Position numbers and translations under genes: made by a program. From contig DASVRP010000008.1 of NCBI GenBank assembly GCA_036388555.1, forward strand, positions 62,001-126,000: DNA of 64,000 nucleotides, written 5' to 3'. Shown here piece by piece: positions 1 to 8,854 of the stretch; within the stretch, counting starts at the first letter, position 1, and every line of letters begins with the position of its first letter. The notes beneath the pieces were generated by a model. That model worked only from the letters and a program-made list of their open reading frames with translations, ran no database searches and was not told where the DNA came from. The DNA is from UBA4665 sp036388555 (lineage in GTDB: Bacteria > Patescibacteriota > Saccharimonadia > Saccharimonadales > UBA4665).

Positions 1-1265
1 TACCGTCGATCCAGGCAGGCCAGCCTGATGGCTCCGCGGCCTGTTCAGGTTGGCCTCCCGGTTCCGTCACCTGCTGCATGAACAGCCGGACCTGATCGTC
101 GCTGGAGTCTTCGCCAAGGCAGACAAGCATCCTCCGACAGGCTGTCTCAAGGAAGGCAAGCTTGTCCGCGGTAGCTGGGTCGGCAGCCAGTTCCACTGCG
201 GCCTCCTGTGTAGCTTGCAGGGGAATGACGCACGCCGTCTCCATGATGCGGTCGTAGAGCGCTGTCAGCTCTGGTGCCATGGCGGGGTCTGACTCTACGC
301 GTGTCTGCACCTTTTCCTGCAGCACTGCTGCAAATGAGGGTTCGTAGGACGTCATTTCACTGGACGGTTCAGGATTGTCAGATAGCGGGCTTTCATGCCC
401 GGCTATGTCAGGACTTCCTCCGTCGGTGAGATCAAGCGGTTCACCGGGTCCGAACTCAACTAACCTATCCATGAGTAGCGAGGCGGGGGATAGTCCGGGC
501 AGCTCGGACGCTTCGGTGATCCCTTCGGATGTAGTGTCGTCATCTGGTCGTAATGCATCTATTGCTGGTACTTCGGCGCCATACTCGGGCGTGGATGGCA
601 TCTCGAGGACATCGCTGGCCGGCTGTATGTCGGGCGTCTCAACACTTTCGTCTATAGCAATTCCGGCAAGCTCCGCAGTTTCTTCGGTATCTGCAGACAG
701 TTCATCCGCTTCGGTGATTTCAGCAGGTCCGGATGCGGCGTCTTCATGCGCCGGCAGTGTGTCTTCAGCTGTCAAAGGTGGGCCGACGGCGTCCTGGATT
801 TCGGTAGATGCCGCAGTTGATGGAATCAGTTCCTGAATAGTGTGTATCGTGGGGACAAATGTTTCTGGGGCGTCCAGTTGCGTATCAATGACTTCCGACA
901 GGGGTTCAGTACTGGCATCTGAGCGATCGTGTAAAGCTTCTGAGACGACGATCTGATGTACGGGCAGCTGTGTCTCGGTAGCTTTATCGGCTGTGTCTCT
1001 GTCCGCGTCTGGCAATTGTTGTATGACGACGTTGCCGGTCTGCTTGGCGGGATCAGACTCCTGCAGTTGCGCAGGCCTGACAGGTAGCTCCGTCTGATGC
1101 AACTCAGCGATTTTCAAAAGCTTCGTGGCCTTCGCCGGAAATGGTGATTTTTGCGGGACCGGGCTGACAGTAGTAGTTATTCGTTCACTGGACGCTGTAG
1201 CTTTCCGAGTAGTCTCTGGCCGAGCCGGCCCACTTGGGTCGTCCTGTCGAATATCGTTTTTTTTT
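1..1265 (-). CDS. Acidic low-complexity protein, C-terminal part, out of frame with its probable N-terminus; cut by left edge
   Basis: The minus-strand frame with triplets at positions equal to 2 modulo 3 is open from the T9 tract at 1257-1265 to the left edge, about 420 codons. It is rich in Glu, Asp, Ser, Pro and Thr up to about position 360 and then becomes more ordered (around 1-350). I translated it by hand. No ATG or GTG start lies in its first 250 codons, only TTG near 1117. The simplest reading is that it continues the 133-residue protein at 1177-1578 after a one-base slip in the homopolymer. The function is not recognisable. The codon pattern looks coding, and the Ser-rich plus-strand reading over 375-836 is its mirror. 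Confidence 0.55.
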
Positions 1266-1578
1266 GAGCATCCTGCTCCTGGCGTACATCGCGGGCAGGC
1301 GGTTCTATCTTCGCTCCGAACATCTGAAGCGATTTGTGATTTTCCTTGATAAACTCGGTATCACCCGAATCAATGGCGTTACGAGCTGCTTCTCCGAGGT
1401 GGACCGGGCAGCCTTCGGCATCGCCGGTGCTGAGCTGGCGCATAGAAGTGGTGTAGGTCTCACCTGTTTTCTGAGACGTAAAGGATATGACGTAGTCGAG
1501 CAACTCGTCGGCGGTCGGTTCACGTTGTTCCGCACCATCCATCGGTACCGGTGCCTGTTCAGGTAAGTGCTCGCTCAT
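1177..1578 (-). CDS. Hypothetical protein, probable N-terminal part of the frameshifted acidic protein
   Basis: This is a 133-residue reading frame with ATG at 1578. The first 107 residues look like an ordinary globular protein. The last 25, after the A9 run (1257-1265 on the plus strand), are basic and unlike the rest. At the A9 run the neighbouring frame stays open for 420 more codons, so the end seen here is probably an artefact of one missing A, a real frameshift mutation, or a slippage site. I do not recognise the family. It lies upstream of nothing else on this strand, and the TPM protein gene ends 39 bp upstream of its start. Confidence 0.5.
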   Translation of the reverse strand: MSEHLPEQAPVPMDGAEQREPTADELLDYVISFTSQKTGETYTTSMRQLSTGDAEGCPVHLGEAARNAIDSGDTEFIKENHKSLQMFGAKIEPPARDVRQEQDAQKKTIFDRTTQVGRLGQRLLGKLQRPVNE

Positions 1579-1616
1579 TACTTACATCATAACCATGAGC
1601 GGGGCGGCTGTCCAGC

Positions 1617-2561
1617 TTACCAGTCGCCGCTCGAGCCACCACCGCCGAATCCACCACCACCGAAGCCACCGAATCCACCGGAATCGCCCGAGCCGCCGCC
1701 GAAGTGCGTCCCGCCGGCCCACCAGCTCGGCGCCAGGCCGTCTGACCTCCGGTTCTGGTAGTTCTGCGACACGGCCTTGTCGAACAGCAGGCCGGCCAGG
1801 AAGAGGCCGAGGATGCTCAGGATACCAATGAGCATAAATCCGAAGAACAGGCCGATGATGACGCCGGCGATGATGCCAAGGACGCCGCCGCCCCACCAGC
1901 TCTTGGAACGGGCTAGCAGGGAGCTGAGCCACATCGGGATAAAGAATAATCCGAACAGTATGGCCTCGACCGGGAAACCGGATGCCGGCTTTTTGATCGG
2001 GCTGCCAGGCTTGAGGTTAGGGTCGGCCTCGCCGTGTATGGCAGTGACGATGCCGTTGACACCGGCTGTGATGCCGGCATAGTATTTCTGCTGCCGGAAC
2101 TCCGGTGATATGCGGTCGCGGATGATGCGCGATGACCGGCTATCGGTCAGGGCTCCCTCGAGGCCGTAGCCGACTTCGATGCGTACTTTGCGGTCTTCTA
2201 CCGCTACCAGCAGCAGGACACCGCTGTCACGCTCCTTCTGGCCGATCCCCCAGGCGCGGGCGACTTCGATCGAGTATTCCTCGAGTATCTCACCATCCAG
2301 CGACGGGACAGTCAGGATACCGATCTGGTTGCCGGTGCTTTTCGTTTCCGCAAGTATGGTCTTGGCGAGGACCTGTTCTTCTTCGGGGGTCAGGACGTTG
2401 GCGTTGTCGACGATCGGGCTGACGGCTGGCTTGGGCGGGACTTCGAGCGCGGAGACAGGCACCGGGCCGGCCATCGCTAGGGAAGCCGCCAGGAATACCG
2501 GCGCGGCCATAACCAGCGTCAGCCGCCGGAACCTCGACAATGCTGTCAGCATGCGCCCCAT
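1617..2561 (-). CDS. TPM-domain (YgcG/Psb32-type) secreted membrane protein
   Basis: This 314-residue protein has a signal peptide (about 1-38), a TPM domain (about 48-178, including VDNANVLTPEEE and a GYGLEGALTD segment), two or three hydrophobic segments (about 195-265), and a Gly/Phe-rich tail (GGFGGFGGGGFGGGG) of the kind seen at the end of many TPM proteins. TPM proteins sit at the envelope, and some are linked to membrane repair or phosphatase activity; the precise job is unknown. It starts 10 bp after the lemA stop codon, and its ribosome site (GGGGAATAA) overlaps that stop, so the two are co-transcribed. The LemA-TPM pair is a common bacterial arrangement. Confidence 0.88.
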   Translation of the reverse strand: MGRMLTALSRFRRLTLVMAAPVFLAASLAMAGPVPVSALEVPPKPAVSPIVDNANVLTPEEEQVLAKTILAETKSTGNQIGILTVPSLDGEILEEYSIEVARAWGIGQKERDSGVLLLVAVEDRKVRIEVGYGLEGALTDSRSSRIIRDRISPEFRQQKYYAGITAGVNGIVTAIHGEADPNLKPGSPIKKPASGFPVEAILFGLFFIPMWLSSLLARSKSWWGGGVLGIIAGVIIGLFFGFMLIGILSILGLFLAGLLFDKAVSQNYQNRRSDGLAPSWWAGGTHFGGGSGDSGGFGGFGGGGFGGGGSSGDW

Positions 2562-2571
2562 AGCTTAGTTG

Positions 2572-3168
2572 TTATTCCCCGAAATCTACGGTCGGAGCAT
2601 TCTGGGCGCCGGATTCAGCCTGGAAATACGGGAATTTATCAAAGCCGAATATTGCAGCGGTAATATTCGTCGGGAAGCGCTGGATCCGTGCGTTGTAGCC
2701 GGCGCTGGCGTCGTTATAGTCCTTGCGGGCGACGGTGATGCGGTTCTCGGTGCCTTCCAGCTGGGCCTGGAGGTCGCGGAAAGCTTCGGTAGCGCGCAGT
2801 TCAGGGTAGTTCTCGGTGACGGCCAGCAGCCTGCCAAGCGCCTGGCTCAGTTCGCCCTGGGAATTCTGATATGCCTGCAGTTGGGCAGGTGTCGCCTTGC
2901 TGGGGTCGATCTGGATGCTGGTCGCCTTGGCACGGGCCTCGGTGACCTGGGTCAACGTGGTCTGCTCAAAGTTAGCAGCGCCCTTGACGGTATTGACCAG
3001 ATTCGGGATCAGGTCGGCCCGCCGCTGATACTGGGTCTGGACGTTGGCGAAGGTCTTCTGGACGTCTTCGCGCTGGTTGACGAGGCCGTTGTAGCCTCCG
3101 ACGATGCTCATGACGAGCAACAACAGGGCACCGATGATGACACCGGGTATGAGCCATTTTCGATTCAT
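2572..3168 (-). CDS. lemA: LemA family protein
   Basis: This 198-residue protein has an N-terminal membrane anchor (about 5-26) followed by the helical LemA core, with the conserved RRADLIPNLV segment (about 50-59) and a C-terminal NARIQRFP stretch. The length is typical of the family. A good ribosome site (AGAGGA) lies 8 nt before the ATG. LemA proteins are membrane-anchored helical bundles with the bulk outside the cytoplasm; their biochemical role is unsettled. It is the first gene of a two-gene operon with the TPM-domain protein, which supports a shared envelope role. Confidence 0.92.
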   Translation of the reverse strand: MNRKWLIPGVIIGALLLLVMSIVGGYNGLVNQREDVQKTFANVQTQYQRRADLIPNLVNTVKGAANFEQTTLTQVTEARAKATSIQIDPSKATPAQLQAYQNSQGELSQALGRLLAVTENYPELRATEAFRDLQAQLEGTENRITVARKDYNDASAGYNARIQRFPTNITAAIFGFDKFPYFQAESGAQNAPTVDFGE

Positions 3169-3254
3169 GGATGTGTTCCTCTTATAATTATGTATGAAGT
3201 ATACAAGGTGAAGCTGAGAGCAACTACCAAATAATTCACTAAATCATTTAAAAG

Positions 3255-4478
3255 TTAGTCGTGGCGGATGCGCGATACTGCGAGCAAGAATTCCTGGTCA
3301 TCGGTCTGGCTGACCTGCAACGGGTAGAGGTCGCTCTCTACGAGCTGGTCGACGACATCCTGCAACGAGTTCTGGAGCGCCCGCCAGAGCAGGATGACAT
3401 CATCCTTGTTGAAGTCGACGACACGTTCACCGTCCTTGAACCGGAACCTGATTGACACCGCGACTTTCAGGACGACGCGGATGTACCGCTGTTTCAGCTT
3501 GGGGTCAAAACCCATCTCTACTTCGTACAGTGATTCGTCTATATTGAGCAGATCGAAGATGTGCCTGTCGATCGGCGCCAGGCTTGAATTGGACGGGCCT
3601 GGATTAAAATCGAAGTACCGCCGGCTGGACTGTGTATCGAGCTTCTGCTGATGTATCAGATAATCTTTGACGCCCATGCTGTCATGGATGACTTTGAGGA
3701 CGGTTCCTGGCTTTTTGAAATTCTGGATGGTGCAACCCAGGAACAACAGGATGTTCGCGGTGTCCTGTGAGTTGGTCTTAATGTACTCCTCGGCCAGCAG
3801 GTAGCCGAATCTGTCGTGGTCAATGTCGAGGGTGTGCGGTTCGAACACGACCTTGTCGCCGAACCACTTCTTCATGTTGGAAGCTGCGATTTCGAGCATC
3901 GTCTCACTGATATCAATACCGATATAACGTCCCATTTTTCCGATTTCAAGCAGGTGCTCTACGAATTTCCTGACTGGCAGCGCATTGCCGACGCCGACAT
4001 CGACGATGTTGATCTGATCGTACTGGGCAAGGAGTTCATCGAGATAGTCCTGGTTCGTCTCGAGCAGTGCGATCGTAGCGTTCAGGTTATTGCGGGATTC
4101 TTCGTCGGAAAGGTGCTGGACGTATTTATCCCAGTTGCTGGCGCCTTCGCCGAAGTAGTTGTACTGGCTGGGTATCTCGCGGTTGATCTCGAGGTTGGAT
4201 ACGATGTCATACAGCTGTTCCTGGGTATACAATTCATAAAATTTAGAAGTCGGCATGACCGTCTTCTGTGAGCGGTGCGGGCGGTACTTCTTGCCTTTGT
4301 CGACAAGCTCCCGGATGATGATCTGGTTCTTAGAAGTATTGGCGATGTAGGTGCGTTCGCCTTTGGTCTGGAGTGTCAGGTCAAGTTTGCCGGCTTTGGC
4401 GGAATCGATCCAATTACGCACGGTGCGCACGGATACATGATTGGCTGTTGCGAGTTCTTGATTACTATAGTAGAGCAT
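3255..4478 (-). CDS. Helix-turn-helix domain fused to an EgtD-like SAM-dependent methyltransferase
   Basis: A 407-residue protein. Residues 1-50 read as a MerR/HTH-like DNA-binding segment (YYSNQELATANHVSVRTVRNW). The remainder resembles the EgtD/histidine-specific methyltransferase superfamily: a SAM motif I (VDVGVGNALP, 159-168), motif II-like YIGIDIS (185-191) and a long C-terminal alpha/beta region. EgtD itself trimethylates histidine for ergothioneine; no other ergothioneine genes are visible here, so the substrate is open. A promoter with 17-bp spacing lies at 4578-4606, giving a leader of about 90 nt. Family confidence is moderate and the HTH fusion is my reading of the sequence. Confidence 0.7.
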   Translation of the reverse strand: MLYYSNQELATANHVSVRTVRNWIDSAKAGKLDLTLQTKGERTYIANTSKNQIIIRELVDKGKKYRPHRSQKTVMPTSKFYELYTQEQLYDIVSNLEINREIPSQYNYFGEGASNWDKYVQHLSDEESRNNLNATIALLETNQDYLDELLAQYDQINIVDVGVGNALPVRKFVEHLLEIGKMGRYIGIDISETMLEIAASNMKKWFGDKVVFEPHTLDIDHDRFGYLLAEEYIKTNSQDTANILLFLGCTIQNFKKPGTVLKVIHDSMGVKDYLIHQQKLDTQSSRRYFDFNPGPSNSSLAPIDRHIFDLLNIDESLYEVEMGFDPKLKQRYIRVVLKVAVSIRFRFKDGERVVDFNKDDVILLWRALQNSLQDVVDQLVESDLYPLQVSQTDDQEFLLAVSRIRHD

Positions 4479-4577
4479 GGAGTTACCGGATTATAGATGA
4501 GTCGGCGGTATGCTGCGTATAGCTGGGTTTGTATCCCTGCGACGACTCACCAATGTTTAGTAAAGTGTTCTCTTAAT

Positions 4578-4606
4578 ACTGTAACACTATTCATATTTTT
4601 AAACAA
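4578..4606 (-). promoter_or_regulatory. Sigma70-type promoter of the methyltransferase gene
   Basis: On the minus strand: -35 TTGTTT (4601-4606), 17-bp spacer, -10 TACAGT (4578-4583). It points to the gene starting at 4478. Confidence 0.6.
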
Positions 4607-4708
4607 CGATTATGACATAATAATGCCTTTAGCAATTTTAACGTGTTTATACCCATGTGTCTGTGATAAATGTCAGGTACGTAAGAAATATAGGGGTGGA
4701 TCTGAATC

Positions 4709-4785
4709 TGGTGCGCCCGAAGGGATTCGAACCCCCGGCCTTTGGTACCGGAAACCAACGCTCTATCCAGCTGAGCTACGGGCGC
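4709..4785 (-). tRNA. trnR: tRNA-Arg (anticodon CCG)
   Basis: A 77-nt cloverleaf with a 7-bp acceptor stem GCGCCCG/CGGGCGC, D-arm GCTC-AGCTGGATA-GAGC, anticodon stem TTGGT/ACCAA, loop TTCCGGT giving anticodon CCG (4749-4751), T-loop TTCGAAT, and an encoded CCA at 4709-4711. It reads CGG codons. Its acceptor and D-arms are the same as in the second tRNA-Arg at 6009-6085. Confidence 0.95.
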
Positions 4786-4811
4786 ACGTCACCGATTAGT
4801 ATACCACCGTA

Positions 4812-5435
4812 TCAGCCACGGGAGATATATGGATACTGCCGGAGGTGGGAATTCTGTTCAACGAGGCCGACGATCGCCGCCGCTACAGCACCGCGGTGGA
4901 TGGTCAGAGCGCTGAGCTTCGGCGCGACGCCTAACTGATACTGCTGCGTGCCGGCTTCCAGCATCGGCGGCGAGCGGAGGACGGTGAACTCCAGGCTGCT
5001 GCCGGCCAGCATGTCCAAATGATCCTCGCTGTCTTTCAGGATCTTTGGCGCTACCTTGCCGAAAGCGGCGCGCATGACGTCGAAGATGACACCAGGTTTC
5101 TCGCCTGGACTGCGGGCGCCACTGCCTGTCAGCGTGACGATACGCCTGATACCGGCTGATTCCATTGCTGGGATGAGGTTGGCGGTTGCAGACGAGACGA
5201 TGTCCTTGCTTTTGGTGCCCCAGCTTCCCAGGACACAGATGACCGCATCGGCGCCGGCAATCGCCCGGTCGACGTCTGACGGCTCATGGATATCACCTTT
5301 GATGCTCTGGAGGTGCTCTCGGGCCGGGACGGGCGTGGAGTGGACGAACACAGTCACGTCGTGGCCGTGCGCCAGCAATAATGCCGTTACTTGTGTCCCG
5401 ACCTTACCGCTGGCGCCGAATACTGTGATACGCAT
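4812..5435 (-). CDS. NAD(P)-binding Rossmann-fold protein (NmrA/SDR-like)
   Basis: This 207-residue protein begins with a Rossmann nucleotide-binding motif (VFGASGKVGTQ, 5-15). The order of strands and a late LRSPPM segment fit atypical short-chain dehydrogenases of the NAD(P)H-binding/NmrA type, usually 200-220 residues. The classical YxxxK active site is not evident, so it may be a redox sensor or a flavin/NAD(P)H oxidoreductase relative. A -10 TATGAT preceded by TGT lies exactly 6 nt upstream of the ATG (5442-5447), which supports this start and a leaderless transcript. Confidence 0.8.
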   Translation of the reverse strand: MRITVFGASGKVGTQVTALLLAHGHDVTVFVHSTPVPAREHLQSIKGDIHEPSDVDRAIAGADAVICVLGSWGTKSKDIVSSATANLIPAMESAGIRRIVTLTGSGARSPGEKPGVIFDVMRAAFGKVAPKILKDSEDHLDMLAGSSLEFTVLRSPPMLEAGTQQYQLGVAPKLSALTIHRGAVAAAIVGLVEQNSHLRQYPYISRG

Positions 5436-5468
5436 AGGCGCATCATAACAGATTTGCGGCCGCCGACC

Positions 5469-5936
5469 TTACGCGTCGGTACGTTCGAAGGTGTTGATTC
5501 GGTCCATCCCGTCTACGCTGACCGCTCCGGCGACGCAGGCGGTGCGCGAAAACTTGTTGTCCTGGATTTTGTCGTATTCGACAAGCGGCACCTGTCTGCC
5601 TAGTACTTTACCGGCATGCGGTACTGGTTCAGCGGTGATGTGCAGCTGATCGTCATTAACACAGCTCATCGTGCCCTCCATGAGGTTGACACCCTTTACG
5701 CCGACAATCTTAAATGTCGCCCGGTTATCACTGTAGACGGCGACGTCCCAGTTGCCGAGGCGGGTAAGCTTATTCAGCGTATCGTTCTTGGGTACTCCCG
5801 GCCGGCCGTAGTATGTGCCGACGACATGCGGATTGTCGGTATCAGATTTTTCACCGCCAGTAGTGTTCCAGAGCGCGAGGAAGCCGACGGCTCCGACTGT
5901 GGCAACTGCAGCAATTTTCTTAGAACGTTCGAACAT
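5469..5936 (-). CDS. Hypothetical single-pass anchored protein
   Basis: A 155-residue protein with a basic N-terminus and one hydrophobic segment (about 8-25), followed by a soluble region with two cysteines (in TMSCVNDD and RTACVAG) that could form a disulfide outside the membrane. A ribosome site (GAGG) lies about 8 nt before the ATG. I do not recognise the family. It sits between the NAD(P)-binding gene and the second tRNA-Arg on the same strand. Confidence 0.65.
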   Translation of the reverse strand: MFERSKKIAAVATVGAVGFLALWNTTGGEKSDTDNPHVVGTYYGRPGVPKNDTLNKLTRLGNWDVAVYSDNRATFKIVGVKGVNLMEGTMSCVNDDQLHITAEPVPHAGKVLGRQVPLVEYDKIQDNKFSRTACVAGAVSVDGMDRINTFERTDA

Positions 5937-6008
5937 GTATGACCTCAGCTTACGTTGCTGCTAAGCGTATCACTGCGACGTACGTATTTCAATGATTATG
6001 CAGGAATA

Positions 6009-6085
6009 TGGTGCGCCCGGAGAGACTTGAACTCCCGGCCTTATGGTTCGAAGCCATACGCTCTATCCAGCTGAGCTACGGGCGC
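6009..6085 (-). tRNA. trnR: tRNA-Arg (anticodon TCG)
   Basis: A 77-nt cloverleaf with the same acceptor stem and D-arm as the tRNA at 4709. Anticodon stem TATGG/CCATA, loop CTTCGAA, anticodon TCG (6049-6051), T-loop TTCAAGT, encoded CCA at 6009-6011. It reads CGA (and, if modified, other CGN) codons. Confidence 0.95.
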
Positions 6086-6198
6086 ATGGATTATAGTGTA
6101 CCACCTCTAGTGAAGATTTTGACAGCTGGCTCAGCCAGTGGCACCTACTATGACAAAAGCTGGTGACGATAGGCCGGATACTAAGACAAGGAGTGACT

Positions 6199-6498
6199 AT
6201 GGCAGACAATACCTCAGACGACGTATACGATGATCCCGATAATATCCTGGCCGACGATGACGATACTGTGGACGGAGCTACCGAGCTGCCTGAATCTCTT
6301 ACGAATAACCCGAGCCAGTCAATCTTCAAGCCGGAGCTGCGTGGCGACGACCGTGGTCCGATTGATGAGCTAGAACAGGCCGACGAGGGCAGTGCCCATG
6401 ATGAGATGTCGGACGGCCACCCGGAAGACAGTGACGCCGACAGTTTCCACCTTGGCGACGTCAATCCGATGGACGAGCAGGACGGAACGGAAGTCTAG
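6199..6498 (+). CDS. Small highly acidic hypothetical protein
   Basis: A 99-residue protein very rich in Asp and Glu (a DDDD run near residue 25). The start is set at the ATG at 6199 because AAGGAG lies 6 nt upstream (6188-6193); the in-frame start at 6163 has no such site. There is no signal peptide or known motif; it is probably largely disordered. Its stop codon overlaps that of the convergent gene at 6495 inside the palindrome CTAG. Confidence 0.65.
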   Translation: MADNTSDDVYDDPDNILADDDDTVDGATELPESLTNNPSQSIFKPELRGDDRGPIDELEQADEGSAHDEMSDGHPEDSDADSFHLGDVNPMDEQDGTEV

Positions 6499-7145
6499 AG
6501 ATACTGCCCGGTATTTGGCGCTTCAACCGATTCGATAATTGGTATACCGTCAAAATCGATGGTCAGTTCATCGCACCCGGCAATTCCTATCGCGCTAGCT
6601 AGGGTAGGACGGACGGTTTCTATGCCGCCCTCCTTCGGGACTATCGCCCACATCCGGTATCGCTGTACCGTCAGCTCCTCGATGCCGGCTGAATTGTTGT
6701 ATACGTCGTACGTCACCCGTACTCCAGCGGGCGTAAGTGGAGCGTCCTTCTCAAATGGATTGACAGAACCGCGTTTACCAATTTCAACAAGTGGAAATGT
6801 CGTATTGACGACCATCAGTATATTATCGGGATCGCTCTGTGTTTCCTGGATGCGTCCTGTTGCCTTGTGGCCGGGCAGATCACATTGGCAGCCCTCGACC
6901 GGGACGCTAGGGTCGAAATCAAGCCATTCATCGCCGCGCGTTGCCTGGGATTCTGCAAACCACTTAGCAGCCCGGGTCTTTCTTGCAGGCACAAGATCTC
7001 CGTCGAAAAACTCAACTATCTCGCCGGATACGACAGCCTCTTCGATTTCTAATGGTTCAATGCCCAGGAGCTGCTTGTCGAAGATTGATGACGTCCGTTC
7101 AACGTCTGTTCCGGCAATGGTGGCAAGCTCAGGGATTTTTCTCAT
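6495..7145 (-). CDS. Hypothetical protein
   Basis: A 216-residue soluble protein with a cysteine cluster (EGCQCDLPGH, about 107-116) that could bind metal. No family is recognised. A TACTAT hexamer lies 6 nt upstream of the ATG, compatible with a leaderless transcript. It is convergent with the acidic gene at 6199, sharing CTAG at the stops. Confidence 0.6.
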   Translation of the reverse strand: MRKIPELATIAGTDVERTSSIFDKQLLGIEPLEIEEAVVSGEIVEFFDGDLVPARKTRAAKWFAESQATRGDEWLDFDPSVPVEGCQCDLPGHKATGRIQETQSDPDNILMVVNTTFPLVEIGKRGSVNPFEKDAPLTPAGVRVTYDVYNNSAGIEELTVQRYRMWAIVPKEGGIETVRPTLASAIGIAGCDELTIDFDGIPIIESVEAPNTGQYL

Positions 7146-7200
7146 GTAACTATAGTACTGAAATATTCCAGGATTGCAAGCTCATCAATTTACGGCAGTA

Positions 7201-8748
7201 TTACCAGGTCCACCGGCTCAGCAGGATTGCCATGTCAGCTGCACCGACTGTTCCGTCATCGTTGAAGTCGGCGGCAGCAAATGCCTGGCCGTCGCGCGAT
7301 ATCAGTGCCGACAGGTCCAGGGCATTGACGCGGCCATCGCTGTTGACGTCACCGTGGGTGGTCGTGGGTGGCGGAGTGGGAGTAGGGGTCGGTGTTGGTG
7401 TCGGGCTTGGTGAAGGCGTGACCGTGTTGTCCAAGGTGACGCGCAGGGCAGGGGTCGTAATACCGCCGCCGCGGACGTAGTAGACATAGGTCGTGCCGAA
7501 CATCAGTCCGATGTCGGTAAAGGTTTTTCCATTGATGCTAGCAATCTTGACGCCGTCTTCGCCGCGCAGGATGTCGAATGACGTCAGTTCCGTCGTGTTG
7601 CTGTCCCAGGCGATGGTCAGGCTGTTATTGGTCTTGTTGGTGACCCGCAGATTCGACGGGACGCCAGTCCCTGGGGCCGGGTTCGGGTTCGGTGCAGGGG
7701 TCGGGCTAGGAGTCGGAGTGGGCGTTGGAGACGGAGTTGGCGAAGGAGTTGGTGAGGGTGTCGGGGATGGTGTCGGTGTCGGTGTCGATCCGTCGGCAAC
7801 TTGGTTCAGGACTTTGACGTGATCGACGTACATCGGCATTCCCGGCCTGGTGGCTGCCGTCGGGCCTCCACCGAAGGCAGCCGGAAACTGGCCGCCGATT
7901 GCGACATTGAGGATGATGAAGTAGCCGTTATGGCTGGTCATCGTCCCCCAGACGTCCCTGACTGCCGGGTCGGTCTGATTGACGGTGTGGACAAGGTTAT
8001 TGTCGACATACCAGCGCAGCTGGTCATTGCCGGTGCCGCGGGTCCGGTCCCATTCGAAGCTGTACAGGTGGTATTCGCCCCACATGTCGCCAGACAGAGG
8101 CGCCCGGCCGCCATTGGAGATACCGCTAGGCTCATTGCATGGCCCGCCCCACTGGGCCGGGTAGCCGCAGTGCAGGGTTGACCAGTTCTTATTGATGCCG
8201 TTGACTGATTCCATAAAATCAAATTCGCCGTTGGCTGGCCAGAGCCAGCGGTTTGCCCGCTGGGTCTCGCCCATCGCCCAGAATGCCGGCCAGTAACCGA
8301 CGGATTCAGCGCCGTGGACGTTCGGCAGCTGCAGACGAGATTCCATGTGCATGGTATTGCCACTGGCTGGCTTGAAGACCTTATTGGTTTCGATCCGTCC
8401 GGATGTCCAGCCGCCGCTACTGTCCCTCAGCGGTGTGATTTTCAGATTGCCGTTACCTACGGAAAGGTTGGCCGGATTGCTGGTCATGACTTCAATCTCA
8501 TCCGTACCGAAACCGTTCTGCGGTCCGCCTTCGTAGCCGGTGCCAGTGGCTACCTGCCATTCCGAAGTAAGTGCCGTGCCATTGAAGTCTTCCTGGAACA
8601 CCGTCGTCCAGGCTGCTTCTGCACCGCTGTCTTGCTGCATCTTATATCCGACATAGCCTATGCTGCTGACGGTCAGCAGGACTGAAATGACGAATAATAG
8701 TGATATTCCGCGATTGGAACTACGAAAAGATCTAGTAGGGCTGGTCAT
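7201..8748 (-). CDS. Secreted GH16 endoglucanase-type hydrolase with FN3-like and dockerin modules
   Basis: A 515-residue protein. Layout: N-terminal membrane/signal segment (about 14-35); GH16 beta-jelly-roll (about 50-316) with the catalytic ExDxxE motif as EFDFME (175-180); Pro/Thr/Ser linker of PTPSPT repeats (about 321-358); fibronectin-III-like domain (about 362-440); a second PT linker; and a C-terminal dockerin-like pair of calcium loops (DVNSDGRVNALDLS and DFNDDGTVGAADMA). GH16 enzymes cut beta-1,3 or beta-1,4 glucans and galactans. The Asp/Glu placement suggests it is active. The dockerin nearly matches that of the esterase at 54461; no cohesin is visible in the window. Confidence 0.92.
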   Translation of the reverse strand: MTSPTRSFRSSNRGISLLFVISVLLTVSSIGYVGYKMQQDSGAEAAWTTVFQEDFNGTALTSEWQVATGTGYEGGPQNGFGTDEIEVMTSNPANLSVGNGNLKITPLRDSSGGWTSGRIETNKVFKPASGNTMHMESRLQLPNVHGAESVGYWPAFWAMGETQRANRWLWPANGEFDFMESVNGINKNWSTLHCGYPAQWGGPCNEPSGISNGGRAPLSGDMWGEYHLYSFEWDRTRGTGNDQLRWYVDNNLVHTVNQTDPAVRDVWGTMTSHNGYFIILNVAIGGQFPAAFGGGPTAATRPGMPMYVDHVKVLNQVADGSTPTPTPSPTPSPTPSPTPSPTPTPTPSPTPAPNPNPAPGTGVPSNLRVTNKTNNSLTIAWDSNTTELTSFDILRGEDGVKIASINGKTFTDIGLMFGTTYVYYVRGGGITTPALRVTLDNTVTPSPSPTPTPTPTPTPPPTTTHGDVNSDGRVNALDLSALISRDGQAFAAADFNDDGTVGAADMAILLSRWTW

Positions 8749-8854
8749 GTCTGTCTTTCTTTTTGTTTCAGCCGGTAGTGTGTGTACTGATTAAGTGTAC
8801 GCGAAAACACAATCAAAGCACAAGCGGAGTCGCCGGGAGGCGTGACTTCGTGGT

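Noticed and set aside
375..836. A long Ser-rich plus-strand reading frame
   Set aside because: It is the mirror of an acidic minus-strand coding frame (Glu/Asp codons read as Ser); the minus frame is continuous from 1265 to the edge.
1582..1932. Arg/Pro-rich frames opposite or within the TPM gene's Gly-rich tail
   Set aside because: Low-complexity shadows of the GGFGGFGGGG coding repeats.
7341..7790. A tandem nucleotide repeat suggestive of a CRISPR or minisatellite
   Set aside because: It is the Pro/Thr/Ser linker coding sequence of the GH16 protein; no CRISPR-like spacing or Cas genes anywhere in the window.
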